64,000 nucleotides of DNA. Source: HGM04593 sp045589695. GTDB taxonomy: Bacteria; Bacteroidota; Bacteroidia; Bacteroidales; Bacteroidaceae. The translations under genes were made by a program, and so were the position numbers. Shown here in pieces: positions 24,128-32,164 of the stretch. The stretch spans positions 1-64,000 of the forward strand of contig JAZNPP010000053.1 in NCBI GenBank assembly GCA_045589695.1, written 5' to 3'. The stretch's first letter is position 1. Each line of letters starts with the position of its first letter. The notes under the pieces are model-generated. The model ran no database searches, was not told the DNA's origin, and saw only the letters and a list, made by a program, of their open reading frames with translations.

Positions 24128-24167
24128 CAATCGCTATATTTAGCACAAACAAGCAAAAATAAAAATT

Positions 24168-24185
24168 GCCTGCAAGTTGGCAGGC
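24168..24185 (-). terminator. Leftward intrinsic terminator in the BRO leader
   Basis: GCCTGC (24168-24173) pairs with GCAGGC (24180-24185) around six bases. Read leftward it is followed by AATTTTTATTTTTG, a good U-run. It should end transcripts from the 24293-36755 genes, but it also lies downstream of the BRO promoter. Confidence 0.65.
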
Positions 24186-24216
24186 TTCCGCTTGCCGTTT
24201 CGATAAGTAGTCGCTG

Positions 24217-24248
24217 CAAATATAGCTCTGCTGTTCTATTCTGCCAAA
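24217..24248 (-). promoter_or_regulatory. Promoter for the BRO and small-gene cluster
   Basis: On the minus strand TTTGG (24248-24244), 19 bp, then TATATTTG (24224-24217) fits the Bacteroidetes consensus. The predicted start near 24208 is about 23 nt before the hairpin at 24185-24168. Confidence 0.55.
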
Positions 24249-24292
24249 TGTTTTTGGAATTATTTTTCTAAAGGGTTGGGGTTATAACTATG

Positions 24293-24685
24293 TTATAAAA
24301 AATTTTTATTCAGGAGTTTTGCCCAACGGTATTCTATCCTGGCTCCTTTGCTTCCTTTCCAATTGGGGAGCTGATATATCTTGTCGCACCATGTGAGGTG
24401 CCAAAGGCATTTAATCATACATCTTACCCAGCTCCAGTTCTTACGGCAGAGCTTCATTGGGTTGATGACTTGGTAGCCCACAGAGGATAATTGCCTGTCG
24501 GCATTGGCAAAGGTTTGGTATGCGACATAGTATTCAAGACCTGAGACTTTGCCAGAGATGAATATTTTGGTTCTTTTTCTTTCGCTCTGGGCTCCGGCGA
24601 CATAGGCTCGCATAAGGGATATGCCGTCGGCCTTGTGTTGGTGCGCTACTGCGTACTGGTGAGCGCGGTGCTTGATGGTGTTCAT
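24293..24685 (-). CDS. DUF4406 nucleoside 2-deoxyribosyltransferase-like protein
   Basis: A 130-aa protein. KIFISGKVSGLEYYVAYQTF (about 41-60), then GYQVINPM (about 70-77) and a helix with WHLTWCDKIYQLPNW followed by GSKGARIEYRWA, match the DUF4406 pattern ('ISGP..G', 'NP', 'L..CD.I..L.gW..S.GA..E'). The fold is that of nucleoside deoxyribosyltransferases; phage members may alter the nucleotide pool. Basic N-terminal extension of 38 residues. Overlaps the helicase-methyltransferase gene by 4 nt. Confidence 0.8.
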   Translation of the reverse strand: MNTIKHRAHQYAVAHQHKADGISLMRAYVAGAQSERKRTKIFISGKVSGLEYYVAYQTFANADRQLSSVGYQVINPMKLCRKNWSWVRCMIKCLWHLTWCDKIYQLPNWKGSKGARIEYRWAKLLNKNFL

Positions 24686-27192
24686 ATTGCTTCAAAAAAA
24701 TCGAATAATGTTGGTGCTATTACTTCTCGCTCTGCTTCTTGGAGGTAGGTTAAACCATCTTTCCAATAGTCGTAGTTTAGTTCTGTTGATAGTCCTTTTC
24801 TTCCGAGTTTTATTGCGCAATAAGGGACGGTTTGTATTCCCCCGAAGGGGTCAAAAACTATATCACCCTTATTAGAATATCGCTCGATAAGCCTTTCTAC
24901 AATGTCTAACTGAAGTGGGCAAACGTGCATTTGCCGTTTCTTTTGGGTCTGCCTGCAGTTGAGGGTTCGCATACGGACTACATCGTCCCATATGTGCTCT
25001 TTATGGCTTACCGGGTCGATGGCCATAAAGGTCTTGGGGAGTTTGCCAAGGGTTTCTAATTCTTCGGCAAGAGATAAGTGTTGCTGAAAGTTGTAGATGT
25101 TGTCTTTTGAATATTGACGAAACAGTAAGCGTATTTTATCTATATCCATAGAACGTAACTGCTCGCTTGGGATAAGAGTGTTACCGCTTGACTTCCAGCT
25201 CGCGTGTGCGTCTATCTGCCAACGGGCAAGGCTGTATTCTTTCTTGTCTTTTGTTACAGGGGTATCGGCGTATGCTCTGCTGGTGTCGCTGGGGAGCTTG
25301 CGGAATAGCAATACGTATTCCGGGCAGCCTATTCCCATTTTTGTGCCGTCCTTGCACATTTCGGTATATCCTAAACGATAGGTTTGGTTGTTCTCGCGGA
25401 CAACATCTGTATCGACGGTTATTCGGCCCATATAACGGAAACCGTGCTTGAGATAGTGAAAGACTGTCATCTCGCTGAATGGGTCTATGGTTGGCATTCC
25501 GTCGCCTGTTGCATTACCAAATAGGACTCTGTCCTTGACGTGGATGCACGCTAAACGGCCGGGGCGCAAGATTCTCATAAGCTGTGGGGTTAGGAAATCC
25601 ATCTGCTCAAAGAATTTTTCGTTATCTTCGTTGTGCCCGAAGTCGTTATAGGTTGGGGTGTATTCGTAATGGTTCGAGAATGGTATGCTGGTTACAATGA
25701 GGTCAATGGAGTTATCGGGCATTGTCATACATTCTAAAACATTGTCGTTGTTAATAGCGGTGTAAAGCTCGCTTTTGCGCTCTTCGCGCTGTGCAAACAT
25801 CCAGCGTTGTAGTTTTTCTTCGGCTTGTATGGTGTTCAGGCCGTTTTCACGGACTATGGCTGTCATCTTTTCTACCATTCTGTTATGTTGGTCCCATTTT
25901 TGCATAAAGACTTTGTATATCTCTTGCTCGCTTTCGCTGTACACAAGATATAAATCAACCGGGTGCTGCTGCATAAAACGGTGGATGCGGGCTACTGCTT
26001 GGAACTTGTCGTTGAAACGGTAGTCGATGAACATAATTGCCTTGTGACAATGGTATTGGAAGTTGAGACCTTCGCCGAGCATTTCGGGTTTTGCAACGAG
26101 GTACTTCAAACGACCTTCTTTGAAATCTTCGATTATTCGGTCGGCTTCGTCATCGTCCTGCGAACCGTAAACAGCTTTGCATTCGGGTATGGCCTTGCAG
26201 AGTGCGTGTCGTTCATTCTCAAGGTCGTGCCACAAGAGGAAATGGCTGTCTTTGTTTTCGGGGCGGTTGATTATTTCGAGAACTCTTTCTACTTTGCTGT
26301 CTATATTGTCTCGCTTTTCGCGAGCTGCATCTTGTAGTGAGAGGGCTGCATCTCGGAACATCTTTACTTGACCGTCTCTATCTGTGCCGGCCGTACTGTT
26401 ATCAACGGAAACCACTTCTTCGTGTATGCGCAGTTCCGGTAATATGTAACCGTCATCGGGGTAACCTAAATCGCTTGGCTTGGTCAGGAACAGCCCCCAC
26501 GTTGAAACCCATATCCAGAATTCGTTTTCTTTATGTGGGTACAGTGTGAGGTTGTTTACTTTTGTGCTGTCGCGCTGGAAGAAACGTGTCAGGGCTTGGC
26601 CTGTATCCATTATGCCAAGATATCCGGCATAGTGTATGAGTTCCTTGTAGCGGTTAGGCGATGGTGTTGCGGTGGCAACGAAGCGGTATTGTACATTCTT
26701 GAAGAGTGGCAGGAATTCTTGATATGTCTTGGTGCCGTAACCGCGAAGGACGCTTGCTTCGTCGAGCGATGTTGCGGTAAAATATCCCGGTTCTATTCGG
26801 ATTCCTTCCTCTCCGTCGCGTACTCGCTCGTAATTGGTTATCATTATGTCTGTTTCGCAAGCATATACGTCTTGCATTGTTCTAACATAGGTAACTTTTA
26901 GGTTTAAATGTTTGCCGGCCTGCGAGGTAAATTCGGGAACTACTCTTTTGGGGCAAACGATAAGGGCTTTACCGCCTTTGTTCTTGACGATTATACGAAG
27001 TATCTCTAATTGTGTAACGGTCTTTTGCATACCGAACGATGAGAATATTGCTCTGCAGCCGCCTTTTATAGCCCATTTTACAGTGTCTTTAACGTGGGGG
27101 TAGAGGGAAGGTGTTAATTCGCTGTCGCTTATCTCAAAACCTGTATTGTGGCTGATGGCTATTTTGTTTTTTAGAAAATCTATATAATTCAT
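24682..27192 (-). CDS. SNF2-type helicase fused to DNA N4/N6 methyltransferase
   Basis: An 836-aa two-part protein. The N-terminal SF2 motor has a degenerate Walker A FGMQKT (53-58), DEAS in the Walker B position (144-147), ATATPSP (motif III, 173-179) and QAVARIHRFMQ (motif VI, about 398-408). The C-terminal beta-class methyltransferase has catalytic motif IV TSIPF (501-505) before motif I FDPFGG (780-785), the order of circularly permuted MTases. The motif IV family consensus is (D/N/S)PP(Y/F/W); the first Pro is Ile here, which could change activity. No nuclease domain or restriction partner is seen, so it may mark phage DNA or couple methylation to translocation. Coupled to DUF4406 and PcfJ by 4-nt overlaps. 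Confidence 0.85.
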   Translation of the reverse strand: MNYIDFLKNKIAISHNTGFEISDSELTPSLYPHVKDTVKWAIKGGCRAIFSSFGMQKTVTQLEILRIIVKNKGGKALIVCPKRVVPEFTSQAGKHLNLKVTYVRTMQDVYACETDIMITNYERVRDGEEGIRIEPGYFTATSLDEASVLRGYGTKTYQEFLPLFKNVQYRFVATATPSPNRYKELIHYAGYLGIMDTGQALTRFFQRDSTKVNNLTLYPHKENEFWIWVSTWGLFLTKPSDLGYPDDGYILPELRIHEEVVSVDNSTAGTDRDGQVKMFRDAALSLQDAAREKRDNIDSKVERVLEIINRPENKDSHFLLWHDLENERHALCKAIPECKAVYGSQDDDEADRIIEDFKEGRLKYLVAKPEMLGEGLNFQYHCHKAIMFIDYRFNDKFQAVARIHRFMQQHPVDLYLVYSESEQEIYKVFMQKWDQHNRMVEKMTAIVRENGLNTIQAEEKLQRWMFAQREERKSELYTAINNDNVLECMTMPDNSIDLIVTSIPFSNHYEYTPTYNDFGHNEDNEKFFEQMDFLTPQLMRILRPGRLACIHVKDRVLFGNATGDGMPTIDPFSEMTVFHYLKHGFRYMGRITVDTDVVRENNQTYRLGYTEMCKDGTKMGIGCPEYVLLFRKLPSDTSRAYADTPVTKDKKEYSLARWQIDAHASWKSSGNTLIPSEQLRSMDIDKIRLLFRQYSKDNIYNFQQHLSLAEELETLGKLPKTFMAIDPVSHKEHIWDDVVRMRTLNCRQTQKKRQMHVCPLQLDIVERLIERYSNKGDIVFDPFGGIQTVPYCAIKLGRKGLSTELNYDYWKDGLTYLQEAEREVIAPTLFDFFEAI

Positions 27193-28496
27193 ATTGCTTG
27201 TCTGATTTTATTCATATTGGCGTTTACAAGGTTGATTATCTCGTTGTGGTATGGGGTGTTTTGGTTGCAGACTCCACGGGACTGCACGACTTTGAAGGTC
27301 TTGGTGTTTACCTCGACGGTCTCTATTCTACGGCCTTGCTTGTCTTTGGCTGAGAGTATGAGGCTGTGGGGCTTTTTGTAGTACCCGTTGATATAAACGC
27401 AGTGGTGCATTGCTGTGCCTTCGTGCTTCATTTCCTGGACTGACTGTATGACGGTGACTATTATGTTTTCGTTGCCGAAACAGATGCCGAAGAAACGGCC
27501 TTTGGTCTCGCGGTAGTTGGCTTCCCACTTCTTGATTTCGGCCCGGCGTGCTTCGAGTTCTTTCTTTTTCTCTTCGCTGCGGATTTTGTTAGTTAATCTT
27601 TCGTGTACTGCGTAAAGATCTGCGGGGCAGACATAGTGGGCGTTATGGGTGTCGAGGTTTAACCTTTGGAGGTTTGCTATGTGGTCGAGCCATATATCAG
27701 GCTCTGCTATGTGATAGTGATTGCGGTTGCATATCTTGACTGCGTGAACCGGGTACTCTGTTGTTCCTATGCGCAAGAGGTGCAGGAAGAGCTCGCGCTG
27801 GGTCTTGGCAAGCATCTCTAATGCCGGGGATGACAAGAGGGTTTTGCTGATTTCTACGGGGCTTATGTTGGGCCTGAGAAATGAATTGTTCCAGCCGTTG
27901 CGCTTTAGTGTTGGGGTAACGGAAACGCGAGGATAGAGGTAGTTGCCTGTTACGTCGAACATATCAGAAAGAGCATAGCACCCTGTGTAGTTGGCATTGT
28001 GTTCTCTTGGTTTGTTCAGTGGTGTGTCGTAATTCCATATCTCACCAATTAGCGGAGAGCGTGTGTAGCCTTTGGAGAGGATGTATTCTTTGCCGTCGGG
28101 GGCGACCCAGTGCTGATAGACTTCGTCCATATAGTAGTGCGTGGAGGTGCCGTAGGCGTTGAAACGCCGGGCAAGGATGGTGCGGAAGACTTGCCAATCG
28201 GCTATGTGGGTGATGTAGGTTGTATAATAGCTTTGGGAGTGCCGCTTGCCTTGTTTGCGGTCTAAGTTGATATGTGCTCCACATTGGGGGCATTGGCCGC
28301 CGAGTTCGAGGTCTATGTCTATTATGCCGGGCAACTGGTAGTGGATGTGGCCGCAACATTGGCACCATATTTCGCCACCGCGTTTCAGGTAGCCTACGCT
28401 GTCGTAATGGGAGTGTGCGTAGTTTATCTGTGCCTGGGTGAAGGGCTTTAGTTTCTTTTGCAGGGTGAGGATTTGGTTAAGGATTGCTTTTCTCAT
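27189..28496 (-). CDS. PcfJ-like protein
   Basis: A 435-aa protein. A zinc ribbon near residues 44-75 (CQCCG ... CPQCG) precedes a long middle, and the C-terminal PcfJ-like region (about 345-430) contains EGTAMHHCVYINGYYKKPHS and VVQSRGVCN. PcfJ was named from an enterococcal conjugative plasmid; homologues are frequent in Bacteroidetes phages and elements, usually beside PcfK. It may bind DNA or RNA, but no biochemical role is established to my knowledge. It follows PcfK by 1 nt and overlaps the helicase-MTase gene. Confidence 0.85.
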   Translation of the reverse strand: MRKAILNQILTLQKKLKPFTQAQINYAHSHYDSVGYLKRGGEIWCQCCGHIHYQLPGIIDIDLELGGQCPQCGAHINLDRKQGKRHSQSYYTTYITHIADWQVFRTILARRFNAYGTSTHYYMDEVYQHWVAPDGKEYILSKGYTRSPLIGEIWNYDTPLNKPREHNANYTGCYALSDMFDVTGNYLYPRVSVTPTLKRNGWNNSFLRPNISPVEISKTLLSSPALEMLAKTQRELFLHLLRIGTTEYPVHAVKICNRNHYHIAEPDIWLDHIANLQRLNLDTHNAHYVCPADLYAVHERLTNKIRSEEKKKELEARRAEIKKWEANYRETKGRFFGICFGNENIIVTVIQSVQEMKHEGTAMHHCVYINGYYKKPHSLILSAKDKQGRRIETVEVNTKTFKVVQSRGVCNQNTPYHNEIINLVNANMNKIRQAI

Positions 28497-28497
28497 A

Positions 28498-28926
28498 TCA
28501 GTCGAACAGTGATGCCATTTGGGGTTGTTGTTTTCTCTTTTCGCGGAGCTTTGCCTTGCGCTCGATCTCTTTCAGCTCCAGCTCGTTCCTCACTTGGGCT
28601 TTGTATTCTGCCTCGGCTTGGCGGCGCAGGTCTTCTTGTTGCTTTTTGGTTAGCTTGGGTTTTTGCGATGTTCTTGAGCGCGGTGCTTTGCGGATTGTGA
28701 TGTTGTCTTCGTCGTAGTAGTGGACGGCCATTCCATAAACTTCTTCATCGCTGATGACGACTGTTCCGCCTTTGGCTCTCGCATAGGCTTCGCCGGTTAT
28801 GTATTGACAGCACTCTTGAATGCTCTTTTGGGGGTTGTTGTACTTGGCAGCGAAGAGTTCGTCGGTGGCTGCGCGGTTGTCGAGGTATTGTTTTATTGCT
28901 GTTTGGAAGGGGTCTGTTGTTGCCAT
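28498..28926 (-). CDS. PcfK-like protein
   Basis: A 142-aa protein. The N-terminus DPFQTAIKQYLDNRA and YITGEAYARAKGG are typical of PcfK, followed by VYGMAVHYYDEDNI and a Lys/Arg/Glu-rich helical tail ending in MASLFD. The pcfK-pcfJ pair is conserved in mobile elements, implying the products act together. The ASLFD end resembles a sliding-clamp-binding peptide (QxxLF-like: QPQMASLF). That last point is inference. Confidence 0.85.
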   Translation of the reverse strand: MATTDPFQTAIKQYLDNRAATDELFAAKYNNPQKSIQECCQYITGEAYARAKGGTVVISDEEVYGMAVHYYDEDNITIRKAPRSRTSQKPKLTKKQQEDLRRQAEAEYKAQVRNELELKEIERKAKLREKRKQQPQMASLFD

Positions 28927-28932
28927 ATTGGT

Positions 28933-29721
28933 TTACTTTTCATATTCTTTGAGGAATTTCAAAATCTCTTTTATTACGTTCTCTTCGGCTTGGCGAACGG
29001 TATCGACGGTGGAGAGGTTCACGTCTTCACGGAGCCCGGTCTCACGCTTGAAGTATTCGTTCATCAGCTCGCTGATGTGGTGCTCCATTTTTTGAAGGAG
29101 CAGAAAGGAACTGTCGTCATTGCGGAACTGACGGCGGTACATTCCTTTCCACGCTCGGACGGCTTGGCTTATCATGAGCTTGGAGACGCAGAGGTCGCCA
29201 CAGGTGGTGCGGAAGCTGTCGGGCAGCTGCATGATGCAGCCGATGATGTTGAAGCGGAAGATTTCCAGCTTGTTGTGGATGTACTCGCCGAAGTCGTCGA
29301 ACATCTGTATTACTACGTCTTGCCGGTCCTCGGTGAGCTGGGAAAAGAAGAGGGTGTTGAAACGGTGGTAGGCGTTCATCAGGCAGGTGTAGTGCTTGCG
29401 CTCTTCTTTGCGGAAATCGACTTTTGAGAGGCGCTCGCTGCTGAGTATCTGGAAGACATCGAGCATGAGGTAGGGAACGAAGATGCCGGTTATGTCTTTG
29501 TTGCCGGTGGCGAACCATTCGTCGATGATGTTGTTTCGTACTTTAACAACACTCTGTCGGCGTTTAGGCGTGAGGCGATACACCGGCGTGCCTCTTCTAA
29601 CCTGTGGCAGGGAATGGTAATACTGAGCTTGACAGTCTCGGGGCGCACTCCCTGACGGTGAAGGCGTGCGGAAGTTATCCGGATTAAGTCCATTTTGCTT
29701 TAAAAATTCTATTGGGTTCAT
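28933..29721 (-). CDS. Unknown helical early protein
   Basis: 262 aa from the ATG at 29721, which overlaps the TGA of the previous gene (ATGA). An upstream non-ATG start in frame is unlikely. Pro/Arg-rich N-terminus, then an almost all-helical body (FRFNIIGCIMQLPDSFR, LQKMEHHISELMNEYFKR) ending in a coiled coil. Between DUF7666 and PcfK. I recognise no family; the coupling suggests work in replication. Confidence 0.6.
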   Translation of the reverse strand: MNPIEFLKQNGLNPDNFRTPSPSGSAPRDCQAQYYHSLPQVRRGTPVYRLTPKRRQSVVKVRNNIIDEWFATGNKDITGIFVPYLMLDVFQILSSERLSKVDFRKEERKHYTCLMNAYHRFNTLFFSQLTEDRQDVVIQMFDDFGEYIHNKLEIFRFNIIGCIMQLPDSFRTTCGDLCVSKLMISQAVRAWKGMYRRQFRNDDSSFLLLQKMEHHISELMNEYFKRETGLREDVNLSTVDTVRQAEENVIKEILKFLKEYEK

Positions 29722-30563
29722 TCTACTTCTTTGAGTTCTCCATTGATTAACTGATACCAAGTGTCGGCCTTGACTGTTTCTCCATCGACCTTAACCGCTC
29801 GAACTTCTTTGATTGGATATGTCTCTCCATTCCACTCTTCTCTTTCGGCAATACACAGCCAACAGCCTATTGCTCCTTTTGCCTTGCATTGATAACCAGC
29901 TGCAAGAGCAATAGAATTTAAGCCTGTTGCGGATGATGCACCGTAGTCGCCTGTTGCGGATGATGCACCACAGTTGCCTGTTGCGGATGATGCACCGTAG
30001 TTGCCTGTTGCGGATGATGCACCCTTATAGCCTGTTGCGGATGATGCACCACGGTTGCCTGTTGCGGATGATGCACCGTAGTTGCCTGTTGCGGATGATG
30101 CACCCTTATAGCCTGTTGCGGATGATGCACCCTTATAGCCTGTTGCGGATGATGCACCACGGTCGCCTGTTGCGGATGATGCACCACGGTTGCCTGTTGC
30201 GGATGATGCACCGTAGTCGCCTGTTGCGTGTTTGGTATTCTCCGGTGTTGATTTTTCGAATGTAAATTTAATTGCAGCTGCAACAATATCTTTTAGTGAA
30301 AGTTCTGCGCCTATCTTGATTTTCGTTGAGCAGGTTTTATCGCTTTCGCTCTTATCGATTTCTCCACTTTGTTCTACCTCGCAATAGCGACTATCATGGG
30401 GTGCATAATGACTGAATACATCTAATGGATGCTCGCAAGCGTGAAAACCACAGTGACAGGCTTTTGCTTCTTTCTCTTCGTATTCTTTGCCTATCTCGTA
30501 CTGGAAGCCTCGGCACTTGAGGTCTTTGTCGAAGCCTTTGAATGATTTAATTGTCTTTGTCAT
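29718..30563 (-). CDS. DUF7666-type phage protein with GASSATG repeats
   Basis: 281 aa from the ATG at 30563 (MTKTIKSFKGFDKDLKCRGF). The N-terminal DUF7666-like domain (about 1-100) includes CHCGFHACEHPLDVFSHY and EVEQSGEI. It is followed by 11 perfect-length 9-residue repeats GASSATG-x-x (about 115-215) and a short conserved end (AEREEWNG, LINGELKEVE). The repeats resemble the YadA-type left-handed beta-roll, suggesting a rod- or roll-shaped domain. Homologues are widespread in phages and plasmids but have no known function. No signal peptide. Confidence 0.8.
   Translation of the reverse strand: MTKTIKSFKGFDKDLKCRGFQYEIGKEYEEKEAKACHCGFHACEHPLDVFSHYAPHDSRYCEVEQSGEIDKSESDKTCSTKIKIGAELSLKDIVAAAIKFTFEKSTPENTKHATGDYGASSATGNRGASSATGDRGASSATGYKGASSATGYKGASSATGNYGASSATGNRGASSATGYKGASSATGNYGASSATGNCGASSATGDYGASSATGLNSIALAAGYQCKAKGAIGCWLCIAEREEWNGETYPIKEVRAVKVDGETVKADTWYQLINGELKEVE
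29923..30219. repeat. 27-bp coding tandem repeat, 11 copies
   Basis: Eleven contiguous 27-bp units starting CCTGTTGCGGATGATGCA, each encoding GASSATG-x-x on the minus strand. The variable codons give D-Y, N-R, D-R, Y-K, N-Y or N-C. Units are nearly identical, so copy number is likely to vary by recombination. Confidence 0.9.
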
Positions 30564-31174
30564 AGTTTGTTGAGTTTGGTTCTTTGGTATTCTTCGTAAC
30601 TGATGCACTTGCCGGCACGCTCGTTGCGCTCTTGCTCGGCGCGTTGGTATTCGGCTTCGCGCTCAAGGCGGATGAGGTCGTCATCGCGCATTGTGCGATA
30701 GTGACGCAGGGCGATGAGTATCTTCTGTATGCCGCCGTAGTATTGGGCGGCTTCGGTGTACTCGCCTATCTTGTACCGGGCAAAGAAGTTGAGCAGCTCG
30801 GCAATGGTCATGTCGCCATAGGCAGAGAGGATGAGGGATGTTACCTCGGCCTTTGCCTCGGGGCTGAACAGTGCCTGGCCTTGCAGGGTGTCGATGTTCA
30901 ATAGTTGAATATCTATCCACTTGGCGGCGACACCTTGACCGTACTTGGTGGACACATCGCACAGACGGGGGATATTCTCTAACTTGGCCACCTGCCCGGA
31001 TGATAGGTTCTTGGATAGCAGCCTTGCCCCGGCAGATGGGTTATAAATCGTTAGAAAATTCTCCGGGGTGCTGCCTAATATAGTTTTCGTTGAGCTCGGC
31101 AATCTCTCGCTGGAGACGCTCTCGCTCGGCTTGCAGATATCCTGCTTTGCTTGTTGGAGTAGTTCTTTGTTCAT
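30560..31174 (-). CDS. Unknown early protein upstream of the DUF7666 gene
   Basis: 204 aa from the ATG at 31174 (MNKELLQQAKQDICKPSESV). It begins 134 nt inside the replication-initiation-like gene in another frame. The middle contains KYGQGVAAKWIDIQLLNID and a helical region (DMTIAELLNFFARYKIGEY), and the C-terminus is a basic/acidic coiled coil. The arrangement resembles proteins that follow replisome organisers in Bacteroidetes phages, perhaps helicase loaders, but no ATPase motif is present. Function not assigned. Confidence 0.6.
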   Translation of the reverse strand: MNKELLQQAKQDICKPSESVSSERLPSSTKTILGSTPENFLTIYNPSAGARLLSKNLSSGQVAKLENIPRLCDVSTKYGQGVAAKWIDIQLLNIDTLQGQALFSPEAKAEVTSLILSAYGDMTIAELLNFFARYKIGEYTEAAQYYGGIQKILIALRHYRTMRDDDLIRLEREAEYQRAEQERNERAGKCISYEEYQRTKLNKL

Positions 31175-31778
31175 AGCGTAATTGTATTCGTAGCCAGTCA
31201 AAAAAGTGCCGTTTCGCGTCTTGAATGTCTTTGTGTGCGACATCGCGACATTGGATGTCAAGAGCAAATCGCTCTATCCACGGAATAAGAGCTCTGGGTT
31301 GTAGCTGATACCGGAGTTCAACGCTTTCGCCCCATATCCTGTCGCCTTTCAAAATTTCGATAAATTCTTCACGCGCGCCTGATGATGACGACGAATATTT
31401 TTCTTTGTTATTTTCTTTTATAGGGGGTGTGGGGGGAATGTTTTCTTTGTTTGTTTCTTTTGGTTTGTCGGTCTGCTTGTCGGTTTGTTTGTCGGCCGTG
31501 TTTTTTTCAACCTCGTAACTTGCGAAATTACAAATAGTTAAATGGGTGTTTTTGTTTGTCGTTTTGCTTGTCACCTTATTTGTCGCTATAAGGTGCGATA
31601 GGCATGTACGCAAGGTGCGCGGTGACATACCAAGTTCGTGGCAAATCGTTGAGTTCGTTGTCACGATATTGCCGTCCTCATCGGTCTTGTTAAGAAGATA
31701 AACAAATAGTTGAAGCACCTCCGGCTTGCGGAAATGCGGCCAGCAGACCGCATCCTCCACCCATATCACTTTTGCCAT
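31041..31778 (-). CDS. Replication-initiation / replisome-organiser-like protein
   Basis: A 245-aa protein. The N-terminal winged helix (about 15-95: PEVLQLFVYLLNKTDEDGN, MSPRTLRTCLSHLIA) is of the type used by phage replication initiators. A low-complexity linker (about 96-130: DKQTDKQTDKPKETNKEN and prolines) joins a C-terminal helical domain (HKDIQDAKRHFFDWLRIQLR). By layout it should bind the phage origin and recruit replication proteins. No origin iterons were identified. It overlaps NinG by 13 nt. Confidence 0.7.
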   Translation of the reverse strand: MAKVIWVEDAVCWPHFRKPEVLQLFVYLLNKTDEDGNIVTTNSTICHELGMSPRTLRTCLSHLIATNKVTSKTTNKNTHLTICNFASYEVEKNTADKQTDKQTDKPKETNKENIPPTPPIKENNKEKYSSSSSGAREEFIEILKGDRIWGESVELRYQLQPRALIPWIERFALDIQCRDVAHKDIQDAKRHFFDWLRIQLRYEQRTTPTSKAGYLQAERERLQREIAELNENYIRQHPGEFSNDL

Positions 31779-32164
31779 TTCTTTATCTTCTTTAATTCGT
31801 TGAACTTCTCTCGGAAGTAGTCGGCGATTGCCTTGAGCTCGAATACTGAATACTTGCGGAAGATGTGTTTCTTTAGGTAAAGATGATTTACAACTTCCTC
31901 GCCGTACTTAAGTATCAGTCCTCGGCGGTAGCCTTCGTTGTTACCCTCGTCAAAACGATTGCAGCTGCGACATTGAAGGTTGCAGTTGCGTTCATCGTAC
32001 CGGGTATTCATGTGTTGGCGGTTGATAAAATGGCCGCAGTCGGCTTCTTTGTAGTGGACCGGCTTGCCACAGCTGATGCAACGGCCGAAGCCGTTAGCAT
32101 CGCTGTCGCGCAGTCGTATATAGAGTGAAAACCAGCGGTCGAGGGTTGCTTTGAGGTTACTCAT
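31766..32164 (-). CDS. ninG: NinG/Rap-like recombination nuclease
   Basis: A 132-aa protein matching phage lambda NinG (Rap): WFSLYIRLRDSDANGFGRC, CISCGK with a second C-x2-C (CRSCNR), and HFINRQHMNTRYDERN. The paired CxxC and His residues fit an HNH-like zinc nuclease fold. Rap resolves branched DNA in RecT/Red-type recombination, and the gene lies in a recombination block with RecT and the nuclease-FtsK fusion. Overlaps the latter by 8 nt. Confidence 0.85.
   Translation of the reverse strand: MSNLKATLDRWFSLYIRLRDSDANGFGRCISCGKPVHYKEADCGHFINRQHMNTRYDERNCNLQCRSCNRFDEGNNEGYRRGLILKYGEEVVNHLYLKKHIFRKYSVFELKAIADYFREKFNELKKIKKWQK

Noticed and set aside
21634..28496. PAPS-reductase-like, helicase-MTase and neighbours as a Dnd/BREX-like defence island
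   Set aside because: No DndA/D/E, BrxZ/PglZ or nuclease partner is present; all genes are embedded in a continuous phage early operon.
29923..30219. Regular 27-bp repeats that could suggest a CRISPR array
   Set aside because: Units are contiguous without spacers and read in frame as GASSATGxx inside a DUF7666 protein; no cas gene is nearby.
29927..30286. Open frames on both strands across the 27-bp repeat
   Set aside because: Repeat periodicity divisible by three keeps other frames open; only the DUF7666 frame has flanking domains and a proper start.
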